Shown here: piece by piece, positions 9,301-15,811 of the stretch
How positions within the stretch are numbered: position 1 is the stretch's first letter
Layout of the letters: each line of letters starts with the position of its first letter
Assembly: GCA_947174225.1 (NCBI GenBank)
Contig: CAMWIF010000006.1
Coordinates: 1 to 18,557, forward strand
Source of the DNA: an uncultured Porphyromonadaceae bacterium
Lineage (GTDB): Bacteria; Bacteroidota; Bacteroidia; Bacteroidales; Muribaculaceae
DNA: 18,557 nucleotides
Reading direction: 5' to 3'
The notes under the pieces: generated by a model
Seen by the model: the letters and a program-made list of their open reading frames with translations, nothing else
Database searches by the model: none
What the model was told of the DNA's origin: nothing
Position numbers and translations under genes: made by a program

Positions 9301-9647
9301 ACCTCGTCAAGAAGACTGTCATTAGCTTTAAGGTGAATCTCTGCAGGCTCACCGGGCTTTACAGTCACTTTCTGCGGCTCGCAGCCGATATAGGTGATCT
9401 CAAGCTCAAGTGGCTTTGATGAGGTGAAATGAAAGATACCATCAATATCGGTCACTGTGGCCGGGATGGACTTGTCGGATGGACGCACTGTAGCACCGAT
9501 TGCCACTTCTCCATCGGAATCATACACCGTACCCGTAATGTTGGTGGCAGCAGACGAAGAAACCGTGAAACACGTCAACGTGGCTACCCAAACAAAAATC
9601 AAGACTAACGCACGGTGTAGAGATGAATTTTGATAGATTTGTTTCAT
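6390..9647 (-). CDS. SusC/RagA-family TonB-dependent outer-membrane glycan transporter
   Basis: This 1085-residue protein imports oligosaccharides across the outer membrane using TonB energy. A signal peptide covers about 1-34. A carboxypeptidase-D regulatory-like domain follows (about 37-105, ITGTVYDSDGEVAIGATV), then the TonB-box region LLDEVVVVGFATQKK (112-126). The plug (about 127-243) shows the SusC signatures VRGMST, LILIDGM, ISVLKDAAASSIYGSRAP and GVILITTKNG. The rest is a 22-strand barrel ending in aromatic FGVSLDF. There is no STN domain ahead of the regulatory-like domain, so it is not built to signal to an anti-sigma factor. That fits control by the AraC-type regulators encoded divergently. 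It is the first gene of the leftward unit, and the start chosen is the only one that keeps a complete signal peptide. Confidence 0.97.
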   Translation of the reverse strand: MKQIYQNSSLHRALVLIFVWVATLTCFTVSSSAATNITGTVYDSDGEVAIGATVRPSDKSIPATVTDIDGIFHFTSSKPLELEITYIGCEPQKVTVKPGEPAEIHLKANDSLLDEVVVVGFATQKKVNLTGSVGVATSKDIAGRPVQNATAALQGVIPGLNISNSSSGGELNASKQINVRGMSTIGDGSNGGPLILIDGMEGDINTLNPADIDNISVLKDAAASSIYGSRAPFGVILITTKNGSAGKASIKYNNSFRFNQPLTPMKIMDSWQYINYLNDVQRYTSNKPEFEEDFVEQAYAYYTGASDNYIYENRWDGTSRRWGTGECSGTFANVNWLDELYKKTAFAQEHNITLNGGNDKVTYYFSGNFLDQNGFLKYGNDSYERYSLMGKVNAKMFSWLTAQYTGRWIRTEYDRPTIMTGGFYEKVIRRLPPTNPKYDPNGYIAADYNYIEHLENGGMHKEQNDNFTNQFKLIISPLKGWNITGELNARINSDWTHQDSKPVYAHDADDLEGLSSETVHLAFDSGKDSSVSEYSYRSTYLNYNIFSDFDFTVADKNDFKILVGFQAEDFNYRTVSAWRNDMLVEDLPILDLTSSTINYGLGSAYQKWRTSGFFGRLNYNFDGKYLFEANIRYDGSSRFRADTRWVWSPSFSAGWNIDREKFWEPISTWFNALKLRASYGQLANQNTSSWYPTYRVIGVYAQGSNWLVDNLKPTTSSFPALIAPNLTWEKIRNTNIGVDFSFFDYRLTGSFDYFWRNNSDMVGPAVKYPAVLGASVPKENSLSMRTYGWELQIGWNDHIGDFNYSAKLNLSDDQTKITKYPNAERYLNSYIEGMVVGNIYGLTSVGVARTDEEMAAHLENVNQDAIGSNWQGGDMMYADIDGDGKITVGTTADDLGDLKLIGNTQPRYRIGFNLYGEWKGIDVTAFFQGVLKRDYYFSPYGGQGTGGKGAVFWGATTGGRWESIFLKDHLDYWRDENSLLGENRDSYYARPLYYTNKNRETQTRFLQDASYLRLKNLQIGYTLPQSFTRKFACEKFRIYFSAENLCTWTKMSHVIDPESLEVSSMKSGSSYPIAKTYSFGVSLDF

Positions 9648-9689
9648 CTATTAATAAAAGTTTATGGTTAGTTTTTAGGTTTGTGGGTG

Positions 9690-9697
9690 CAAAATTA
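9690..9697 (-). promoter_or_regulatory. Candidate -7 box for the SusC-like operon
   Basis: Read leftward, TAATTTTG fits the Bacteroidota -7 consensus TAnnTTTG exactly. It stands 42 bp before the SusC-like start codon, leaving a leader of roughly 35 nt. No good -33 TTTG lies at the usual 19-21 bp; the nearest TTTG (9708-9711) is too close. A poor -33 box is what one expects of an activator-dependent promoter. Confidence 0.5.
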
Positions 9698-9792
9698 ATG
9701 TGGCGACCAAAGTAATGTTGACCGTTTTTTCGTATTTGTATGCACCACTTTTCGTATTCTTTCCCTCAATCCGAACATTTCCGAAATAATTA

Positions 9793-9843
9793 CTATGACA
9801 TATGATTAATATCCTATGACATTTGAGAGGACAAATGTCATAG
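9793..9843. promoter_or_regulatory. Operator-like repeat cluster: CTATGACATTT inverted pair plus direct copy
   Basis: CTATGACATTT (9814-9824) and AAATGTCATAG (9833-9843) form a perfect 11-bp inverted repeat with an 8-bp spacer. A direct copy, CTATGACAT, lies at 9793-9801, exactly 21 bp (two helical turns) from the second. The cluster is upstream of both candidate promoters. Direct half-sites two turns apart are the usual arrangement bound by AraC-type proteins, so one of the two neighbouring regulators is the likely ligand. As RNA the inverted pair could form a hairpin, but it lies outside the predicted transcripts. Confidence 0.65.
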
Positions 9844-9907
9844 TTTTAAAATAAGAATAATTGTAATTATCACACTTATTTGCAGTTAGACCATATTAAA
9901 ATTAAAT

Positions 9908-9928
9908 TTTGCATAGCAAATGGCATAG
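9908..9928. promoter_or_regulatory. Second operator-like element near the regulator promoter
   Basis: TTTGCATAGCAAA (9908-9920) is a 5-3-5 dyad. It overlaps AAATGGCATAG (9918-9928), which matches the half-site AAATGTCATAG at 10 of 11 positions. It sits about 20 bp before the -33 box of the rightward promoter, a typical activator position, and may allow autoregulation. Confidence 0.45.
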
Positions 9929-9947
9929 TAATGCTCCACCCGGTGAG

Positions 9948-9978
9948 TTGTAAAGAAGTTTAAAATATCCTATTTTTG
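9948..9978 (+). promoter_or_regulatory. Candidate promoter of the regulator operon
   Basis: TATTTTTG (9971-9978) fits the Bacteroidota -7 consensus TAnnTTTG. A TTG (9948-9950) lies 20 bp upstream at the usual -33 spacing. Transcription would start near 9985, giving a leader of about 60 nt before the regulator start codon at 10046. A further partial half-site, CTATGACTCAT (10044-10054), overlaps that start codon. Confidence 0.55.
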
Positions 9979-10045
9979 TATCAAAATTAATTCAATTAAA
10001 CCTGTTGGAATACACAAATCTTTTAATCTACTACTCAAATTTGCT

Positions 10046-11194
10046 ATGACTCATCTCTTGTCAGAATATGCCGACTGGATTCTTATCGTCCTGATAGCGG
10101 AAACACTGATCATACTTATAGAGAGCATGGTCATATTTAGGGTATGTAAAAAACAACAATCGGAAAAACAGAACCAAGCCATATTAGCAGTAGCGGATTT
10201 TGAAGAGAGTTCTGACTCTCTGGGCTCTCAACACGAGGATATAGATGAGAAGCAAAGCCTTACTAATTCTGATGGTGCTGTGACAGTGACAAGTGCATCG
10301 GATGTAGAAGAGGTGGCACTTCCGGTAAGATGTGATATACCTGTTGAGAAGCAAGATATGGCTGAGGCTATCACTTCTATAGATGATATTATAGAAGATG
10401 ATGATGGGATAAGGAAAACCTCAATTCTTTTAATTGAGGACGATACCGCTATGCAGCAATTATATCTTAAAGCTTTGGAAAACGATTATATTGTAATATG
10501 TCAGACTGTTCCAAACAGCACATATGCTCCCACTTCTGAAAAATTCGATATAACCATTATTTCTGAACCTCTTTTCCCCTATACTGTAAAATATAAGGAG
10601 ATTGTAAAGAGAATAAAGGCAATCGACAAATCGGATGCGAGGAAAATAGTCGTCCTCGCCGATAATATCACCGATACACAATTGAGCAACGGATATAAGG
10701 AGGGTATTGATTTATTTCTTAAGAAACCTATTACTCCGGAAGTATTACAATATAATCTTAAAAGTCTTTATGCCGACCTAAGCATAGCATCTCTCCCACC
10801 CTACCGCCATTTGTCGGGGAAACCACTGTCGAATGAAGACCGACGTTTCATAAGACGCCTCACCTCGTTATTGGAAGAAGATGCCGACAATGATTCCGGG
10901 GGTATCACAATAGTAGCCCAACGCCTTGCGATGAGCCATTCCTCCCTTTACAAAAAGCTGAAGTCAATTACGGGGTTATCTGTGATTGAATTCAGCAATG
11001 CCCATAAAATAAGTCTCGCTCTCAAAAAGATGCAGGAGGGCAACGACCGAATTCACGAAATTTCAAATGAATGTGGCTTCCGTGATGTGAAGTCGTTCCG
11101 GCAAAGTTTTAAGACACTTATGGGTATGACCCCATCCCAATATATAAAAACTCTACAGGACGATACTTCTCCTGCCAAAGGGGAAGCAACCTAA
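10046..11194 (+). CDS. Membrane-anchored pseudo-receiver/AraC-family transcription regulator (no histidine kinase)
   Basis: This 382-residue protein starts with one transmembrane segment (about 11-33) followed by Lys/Arg, so the rest should be cytoplasmic. An acidic, probably disordered linker (about 50-120) leads to a receiver-like domain (about 125-245). That domain opens with ILLIEDD, keeping the acidic pocket at 131-133. The phospho-acceptor Asp appears replaced by Glu174 in IISEPLFP, the conserved Thr/Ser by Ala205 in VVLADN, while the Lys of FLKKP (226/227) remains. Residues 262-370 form an AraC-type double helix-turn-helix (VAQRLAMSHSSLYKKLKSI, then ISNECGFRDVKSFRQSFK and GMTPSQY). The C-terminal half resembles the end of Bacteroides hybrid two-component regulators, but no sensor or kinase is present. 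It is the first gene of a rightward unit divergent from SusC/D, which it probably controls. The input signal is unknown. Confidence 0.88.
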   Translation: MTHLLSEYADWILIVLIAETLIILIESMVIFRVCKKQQSEKQNQAILAVADFEESSDSLGSQHEDIDEKQSLTNSDGAVTVTSASDVEEVALPVRCDIPVEKQDMAEAITSIDDIIEDDDGIRKTSILLIEDDTAMQQLYLKALENDYIVICQTVPNSTYAPTSEKFDITIISEPLFPYTVKYKEIVKRIKAIDKSDARKIVVLADNITDTQLSNGYKEGIDLFLKKPITPEVLQYNLKSLYADLSIASLPPYRHLSGKPLSNEDRRFIRRLTSLLEEDADNDSGGITIVAQRLAMSHSSLYKKLKSITGLSVIEFSNAHKISLALKKMQEGNDRIHEISNECGFRDVKSFRQSFKTLMGMTPSQYIKTLQDDTSPAKGEAT

Positions 11195-11279
11195 GGGACT
11201 TCATTATCAACCTTAACAATCATACTCATTAATAATATAAATCCAAAGCCTTAACCAAACAATCTGATCATACCTTACC

Positions 11280-12161
11280 ATGAAATCCATAAGATATATA
11301 TTTAGTAACGAGCGTGACGAACAATGGGGACTGACTGTGACTACAGTCGGCTTTGAAAAGATAGAGCCGGGTGAGCCCTATCCGAGCAACCGACATCTTG
11401 AGCATTATCTCTTTTCACCTGAGGAGGGACGTGTGCTGCAGGAATACCAATTGGTGTATGTGTCAAAAGGCACAGGCACTTTCAAGTCAGCCACTCTTGA
11501 GACCGTCAAACTCTCGGCAGGATCTCTTTTCATATTGTTCCCGGGGGAGTGGCACACCTATACCCCTGACCCTGACACAGGATGGGATCATTATTGGATT
11601 GGTTTTAAAGGCACCGACATAGATACCAAAGTGGCACGCGGATTCTTCACCAAAGACAATCCGGTGATCAATATAGGATACAATGCTGAATTAATTGATC
11701 TGTTTAATCGGGCTTTAGATGTAGCTGATAAGAAAAATCTACAATTCCAACAAGTTTTGGCAGGATTGGTAAATCATATGTTGTCGCTGTTCTATGCCAA
11801 AAGCCATGAGAAAGAGACGAAGCAGCCCAACAAAGTTGAAGATAGCATAAATCTCGCATGTCGACTCATGCACGAGGGGATAGAAAGTACTCTTTCGGTG
11901 ATTGAAGTTGCCAACCGTGTCGGCTTAGGATATTCCACCTTCCGAAAGCAATTCAAGAACCAGATAGGAGTGTCACCCTTCTCATACTTCCAGGATCTCA
12001 AAATCGAGAGAGCGAAACACTTACTTTCCCAGACTCCAATGTCAATTAAGGAAATTGCCTACAAGCTCAATTTCAAGTCGGCAGACTATTTCTCGGCTCA
12101 ATTCAAGAAAATAACGGGCTATAAGCCAAGCAATTTCCGTTCTACCCCCCCCCATCAATAA
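11280..12161 (+). CDS. AraC-family transcription regulator with N-terminal cupin domain
   Basis: This 293-residue protein has a soluble sugar-sensor type layout. Residues about 15-165 form a cupin-like effector domain, with strands such as YQLVYVSKGTGTF, the turn LSAGSLFILFPGEWHTY and WDHYWIGFKG, as in arabinose- or xylose-responsive AraC proteins. Residues about 190-290 carry the two helix-turn-helix motifs: VIEVANRVGLGYSTFRKQFK, then IKEIAYKLNFKSADYFSAQ and the family end FKKITGYKPSNFR. It follows the membrane-anchored regulator by 85 bp with no promoter-like box between, so it is probably co-transcribed. It presumably binds a mono- or oligosaccharide released by the locus and activates it; the ligand is unknown. 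A run of nine C lies in its last codons. Confidence 0.92.
   Translation: MKSIRYIFSNERDEQWGLTVTTVGFEKIEPGEPYPSNRHLEHYLFSPEEGRVLQEYQLVYVSKGTGTFKSATLETVKLSAGSLFILFPGEWHTYTPDPDTGWDHYWIGFKGTDIDTKVARGFFTKDNPVINIGYNAELIDLFNRALDVADKKNLQFQQVLAGLVNHMLSLFYAKSHEKETKQPNKVEDSINLACRLMHEGIESTLSVIEVANRVGLGYSTFRKQFKNQIGVSPFSYFQDLKIERAKHLLSQTPMSIKEIAYKLNFKSADYFSAQFKKITGYKPSNFRSTPPHQ
12145..12153 (+). repeat. C9 homopolymer at the 3' end of the AraC-family gene
   Basis: Nine consecutive C bases encode part of the C-terminal Thr-Pro-Pro. Gain or loss of one base would only replace the last few residues and shift the stop by about 10-25 bp, so any phase effect on this protein would be small. It could alter the distance to, or coupling with, the next start codon at 12208. 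A sequencing miscount is also possible. Confidence 0.6.
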
Positions 12162-12207
12162 ATTCCTAACAATCAAATACTTATAATCTCTGATTCTTCT
12201 TGCTATT

Positions 12208-15108
12208 ATGAAACATTTAAGTCTACGTCTACTCTTAACACTGTCGGCAATGTTTATCAGCATCGCTGCGTTTCCTATTGACTATATAAACATAAAAGGT
12301 AGAGTGAGAGATAAAGCACTCGACACTGATATAATAGGTGCGAAGGTTACTCTATACAATCTCTCCGATTCCACCGTAGCTGCGGAGACTGAGGCCACAG
12401 CCAAATGGTTTGCATCCTATTCGGGCAACTGGAAAGAATACCAATCTTCGGAATTCTCCTTCAAGAATCTGCCACGCAACCGGAAATATCTTATGGTAGT
12501 TACCGATGAAGACTATGATACCCTAAGATCGGTGATTGACCCCACGACAATCAATGCCCGTAAGGATCTGATAGATCTCAGGAATATCTATATGAAACGT
12601 AAAGCCACTACTCTTGGCGAGCTTACGGTGACGGCAACGAAAGTGAAGTTCTACAACAAAGGCGACACCTTAGTATATAATGCCGACGCATTCGTGCTTG
12701 CCGAAGGTAGTATGCTCGATGCGCTGATACGTCAACTGCCCGGTGTTGAGCTTAAGCCGGACGGACAGATTTACGTCAACGGACGTTTCGTGGAGAGTCT
12801 CCTGCTCAACGGCAAAGACTTCTTCAAGGGAGACAACAGGATAATGCTCGACAACCTCGGTGCCTACACTGTAAAGAATATCGCCGTCTACGACCGTCAG
12901 GATGATATGGACAAGATAATGGGTAAGGATTACGGCGAGAAGAAACTCACTATGGATGTGCGTCTTAAAAAGGAATACGCGCAGGGATGGCTGGTAAACG
13001 CGGAAGCCGGATATGGATCTTCCGATCGTTACTTGGGACGACTGTTCGCTATGTGGTATACCGACCATGCCCGCATAACCCTCTACGGGAACACTAACAA
13101 TCTGAGCGACCAGCGCAAGCCGGGAGAAGACACCGGATTTAATCCCAGCAATATGCGGAGTGGAGATATGACAAACCACGATGGGGGAATTGAGTATAAC
13201 GCGACTATCCCGAAGAAAGATGTGGAATTCTGGGGAGATGTGCGTATGAAGTATACCGACACGAAAACAACCGCATCTATCTACACTACCAACTTTCTGA
13301 CCGGAGGCGACACCTACGGCTATTCCTTCAACACATACCGTATCAAGTCCTTCTCCGTATCATCAGAACACGCTGCCAAATTCCAAAAAGAAAAGTGGAA
13401 TATGCTGGTGTCGCCGAGTGTGAAGTACACCAAGACCGATGAAATGTCCCACCTTCTCTCCGGTGTGTTCAACCGCGAATGGAGTGACGTTGACCGGGAT
13501 TTTCTCAACGCGGTATATTCCAATGCCGGAGCGGATGTCATAGCCTCCATATTAAACCGTAATAAGGATGAGTCAAAACGTCGCGGACATACTCTGGATA
13601 CCAAACTATGGTCAAACGGCAAGTTCCTCTTACCTAATGCTACCGATGCCATCACCTATCTTGTGTCGGGCTCATATAACCGTCAGCATTACGACCACTT
13701 CCAGCGTTTTGCCCTGAATTTCGGTCAAGACCCTACCCCCACAGACTACAGCGACCGTTATTTCCGCAACCACCCCGACTATACTTCCAACTTTACGGGA
13801 GCAGTGGGATATATCGTGGCTATTATGGGTGGTATGCACCTCAACACCTATTACACCTTTGAGCGCACAGAGCGTCATGCCATATCCGACCTTTACCGTC
13901 TCGAAACACTCTATGACGGCACTTACGGAGATCTCCCCCTCGGTCAGCTTCCCTCCCTTTCCGAATACCAAGCTGCCTTAGACCCCTCCAACAGCTACGA
14001 CAGCCGATTGGTGACCGAAAATCACCAATATAATCTGGATTTTACTTGGAATTATACCCCCGCCAATCTGAATATCGTATTATCCATACCGTTAAATTTT
14101 CGTCACCAACGCTTGCATTATCTGCGCGGCGACATCAACGCCAACCTGCCACGTGACCGTTTCTTCTTAGGCAATATGTCGGCACAGGTGCGTTGGAACG
14201 GTTCGAGAAACAGGAACCTCTATTTCTCGTATTCAAGGCAAGTATCCTCTCCCGACCTTGTAGATATGGTAGACTTCAGCAATGACCTCGACCCACTGAA
14301 CATACGCACAGGCAATCCCAGACTCAAGGATTCCGAATCCAATAGATTCTCTTTAAATTTCTATAAGAGCAACCCAAGCAAGCATCCTATAATGCAAAAT
14401 TACTTTATGAGTGCCAATATCTACCGTAATTCTCTTGCTTATGGCTATACCTACAACCGTGAGACAGGCGTAAGGAGCGGAAGCATGTATAACATAAATG
14501 GCAACTTTAATCTCCAAGGAGGGCAAGGATTAGATGTGTCCTTCGGTAAGAACAACAACTTTTCATTAAGTAATGAGTTATTCTTCACATATCGGAGAAG
14601 TGTAGACCTTGTAGGTGAGACAGGCGTGTTGAACCGGAACATCGTCAACAACTATGGTGTGAACGAAGGTCTCAGCTTAGGCTATAGACACGGAAACAGT
14701 CAGGTAATTGCTTTCGGCTCAGGAGCATTCAGCCGTTATGAGTCAGGGATGGAGAATTTTAACCCCTTCAATGCTTGGGATATTAATTATGGCATAAGAG
14801 GCAGCTTCTCTCTACCTGCCAATTTCGGCATATCTACCGATTTCAACGTGTACAGCCGATGCGGATACTCCGATGCAGCTCTCAACACTGATAATTTCGT
14901 ATGGAATGCACGTCTGAGCTGGACAGCCAAGAAAAGCGGTCTCACATTTATGCTTGACGGATTCGACATACTCCACAACCTGACCAATGTCTACTATAGC
15001 GTCAACGCACAGGCTCGCACAGAGACCTACACCAACGTCTTGCCCCGCTACTTCATGTTCCACATCCAATGGAAATTCCACAAGCGTCCTAAAAAGCACA
15101 CCAACTAA
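12208..15108 (+). CDS. Outer-membrane beta-barrel protein, TonB-dependent-receptor-like (OMP_b-brl family type)
   Basis: This 966-residue protein has a signal peptide (about 1-21) and a carboxypeptidase regulatory-like domain (about 27-130, INIKGRVRDKA, SEFSFKNLP). A TonB-box-like stretch LGELTVTATKVKF (136-148) follows, then a reduced plug with LIRQLPGVELKPDGQIYVNG and LLLNGKDFFKGD (173-210). The remaining roughly 700 residues are aromatic-rich alternating strands of a barrel. These features match the Bacteroidota outer-membrane barrel group related to, but distinct from, SusC; no SusD partner is adjacent. It starts 46 bp after the AraC-family gene and is likely in that operon. Transport or sensing of the locus glycan is possible from position, but its substrate and even its role as an importer are unproven. 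Its stop lies 13 bp from the stop of the opposing GrpB-family gene. Confidence 0.85.
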   Translation: MKHLSLRLLLTLSAMFISIAAFPIDYINIKGRVRDKALDTDIIGAKVTLYNLSDSTVAAETEATAKWFASYSGNWKEYQSSEFSFKNLPRNRKYLMVVTDEDYDTLRSVIDPTTINARKDLIDLRNIYMKRKATTLGELTVTATKVKFYNKGDTLVYNADAFVLAEGSMLDALIRQLPGVELKPDGQIYVNGRFVESLLLNGKDFFKGDNRIMLDNLGAYTVKNIAVYDRQDDMDKIMGKDYGEKKLTMDVRLKKEYAQGWLVNAEAGYGSSDRYLGRLFAMWYTDHARITLYGNTNNLSDQRKPGEDTGFNPSNMRSGDMTNHDGGIEYNATIPKKDVEFWGDVRMKYTDTKTTASIYTTNFLTGGDTYGYSFNTYRIKSFSVSSEHAAKFQKEKWNMLVSPSVKYTKTDEMSHLLSGVFNREWSDVDRDFLNAVYSNAGADVIASILNRNKDESKRRGHTLDTKLWSNGKFLLPNATDAITYLVSGSYNRQHYDHFQRFALNFGQDPTPTDYSDRYFRNHPDYTSNFTGAVGYIVAIMGGMHLNTYYTFERTERHAISDLYRLETLYDGTYGDLPLGQLPSLSEYQAALDPSNSYDSRLVTENHQYNLDFTWNYTPANLNIVLSIPLNFRHQRLHYLRGDINANLPRDRFFLGNMSAQVRWNGSRNRNLYFSYSRQVSSPDLVDMVDFSNDLDPLNIRTGNPRLKDSESNRFSLNFYKSNPSKHPIMQNYFMSANIYRNSLAYGYTYNRETGVRSGSMYNINGNFNLQGGQGLDVSFGKNNNFSLSNELFFTYRRSVDLVGETGVLNRNIVNNYGVNEGLSLGYRHGNSQVIAFGSGAFSRYESGMENFNPFNAWDINYGIRGSFSLPANFGISTDFNVYSRCGYSDAALNTDNFVWNARLSWTAKKSGLTFMLDGFDILHNLTNVYYSVNAQARTETYTNVLPRYFMFHIQWKFHKRPKKHTN

Positions 15109-15121
15109 ACCAAACCCCGAT

Positions 15122-15715
15122 TCAAGACTTGGCTATTGCCGTAATATTGCTGACAAAATCGGTCTTGGCTTCCGTATACCCATCCCGGTTATTGCGATAT
15201 TCCGGCAATAGCCCAAGTTTCAATACTTCGTATTCTTTCGCCACTTCCGGGTGCTTAATCAAATAGTCACGAAAATAGACCTCATCATTATCCCCTACCC
15301 TGTGGAAATGGATATGAAAAACCCTCTCGGCATACTCCTCCGGTGTATACCCTTTATTGAAGCTCATCCTATCACCCGATTCCGACATACATATATACCC
15401 ATTCCCCTCCATCAACTCCTTAATCCGCTCCTTGTCCTTGATCCGCTCCCTAATTTCCGAAGGTGAATTATTATTCTCTTCATAAGGCACTTCCACAAGT
15501 ATATCAATTATTGGCTTTGCCCAAATCGTTGGTATAGCCGTGCTACCGATATGATTGATAACGGGCGAGAAATCGGAAAGCAAATCACCCAAAAAAGCAA
15601 TCTCCTCCTCAGTCCATTCCTTCCACTCCAATTTATGAGGCACCAAAACTATCGGGAACAAAGCCCATAATTCCTCCAATGTCATATCTTTAAGTTCCTT
15701 CCTTACCACCGTCAT
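15122..15715 (-). CDS. GrpB family protein (UPF0157, nucleotidyltransferase-like fold)
   Basis: This 197-residue protein carries the family motifs: NHIGSTAIP (54-62) with KPIIDILV (67-74), a nucleotidyltransferase-like Gly-Ser plus Asp arrangement, then VFHIHFH (132-138) and FRDYLIKHPEVAKEYEVLK (148-166). The family is widespread, and its reaction and substrate are not established. The chosen start has GGAGGAG two bases before it, a strong Shine-Dalgarno match; Met11 (MTLEELW) is an alternative. It lies 96 bp after the ViaA-like gene in the same direction and could be read through from it, but nothing links the functions. Confidence 0.9.
   Translation of the reverse strand: MTVVRKELKDMTLEELWALFPIVLVPHKLEWKEWTEEEIAFLGDLLSDFSPVINHIGSTAIPTIWAKPIIDILVEVPYEENNNSPSEIRERIKDKERIKELMEGNGYICMSESGDRMSFNKGYTPEEYAERVFHIHFHRVGDNDEVYFRDYLIKHPEVAKEYEVLKLGLLPEYRNNRDGYTEAKTDFVSNITAIAKS
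15131..15213. repeat. 20-bp imperfect inverted repeat inside the 3' end of the GrpB-family gene
   Basis: The arms at 15131-15150 and 15194-15213 pair at 18 of 20 positions (first 11 bp GGCTATTGCCG and CGGCAATAGCC perfect) around a 43-nt loop. ACTT/AAGT can extend it past a one-base bulge. It lies in the last 31 codons of the leftward gene and just after the stop of the rightward barrel gene. It could fold in either transcript, for example as an end-protecting or terminating structure, though no T-tract follows. Confidence 0.6.
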
Positions 15716-15764
15716 ATCTCCTCCATTAATTACTTCAAATTACTTCACTATACACTAATCAATT

Positions 15765-15796
15765 CCTAAACCCACAACCCCCAAATCCTAAACCTT
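15765..15796 (-). other. G-tract-rich segment between the ViaA-like and GrpB-family genes
   Basis: On the leftward strand this 32-bp stretch has five runs of two to five G separated by A/T-rich spacers (GGTTTAGGATTT, then GGGGG and GGGTTTAGG). It is a candidate two-tetrad G-quadruplex in the leader or intercistronic RNA ahead of the GrpB-family gene. No terminator hairpin was found in this gap. Confidence 0.3.
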
Positions 15797-15811
15797 AAAC
15801 TCTGAACCTTA

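Larger units (their letters stand above)
9648..10045. promoter_or_regulatory. 398-bp divergent control region between the SusC-like gene and the regulator operon
   Basis: This is the only gene-free stretch above 300 bp. It is AT-rich and codes for nothing I can support. It holds a leftward -7 box near the SusC-like gene, a rightward promoter near the regulator gene, and between them a cluster of CTATGACATTT-type elements. This is the layout expected of a shared operator region in which one or both encoded regulators control the transporter operon and possibly their own. Confidence 0.75.

Noticed and set aside
6390..9647. SusC-like protein as a transducer for an ECF sigma/anti-sigma switch
   Set aside because: The protein has no N-terminal STN domain, and no sigma factor or FecR-like gene is in the window.
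10046..11194. Calling this gene a hybrid two-component system sensor
   Set aside because: There is no periplasmic sensor, no histidine kinase dimerisation helix with His and no ATPase domain. Only the receiver-like and AraC parts are present.
12670..13179. 169-residue open frame on the - strand opposite the barrel gene
   Set aside because: It is antisense to a coherent signal peptide-plug-barrel protein and shows no family motif or promoter of its own.
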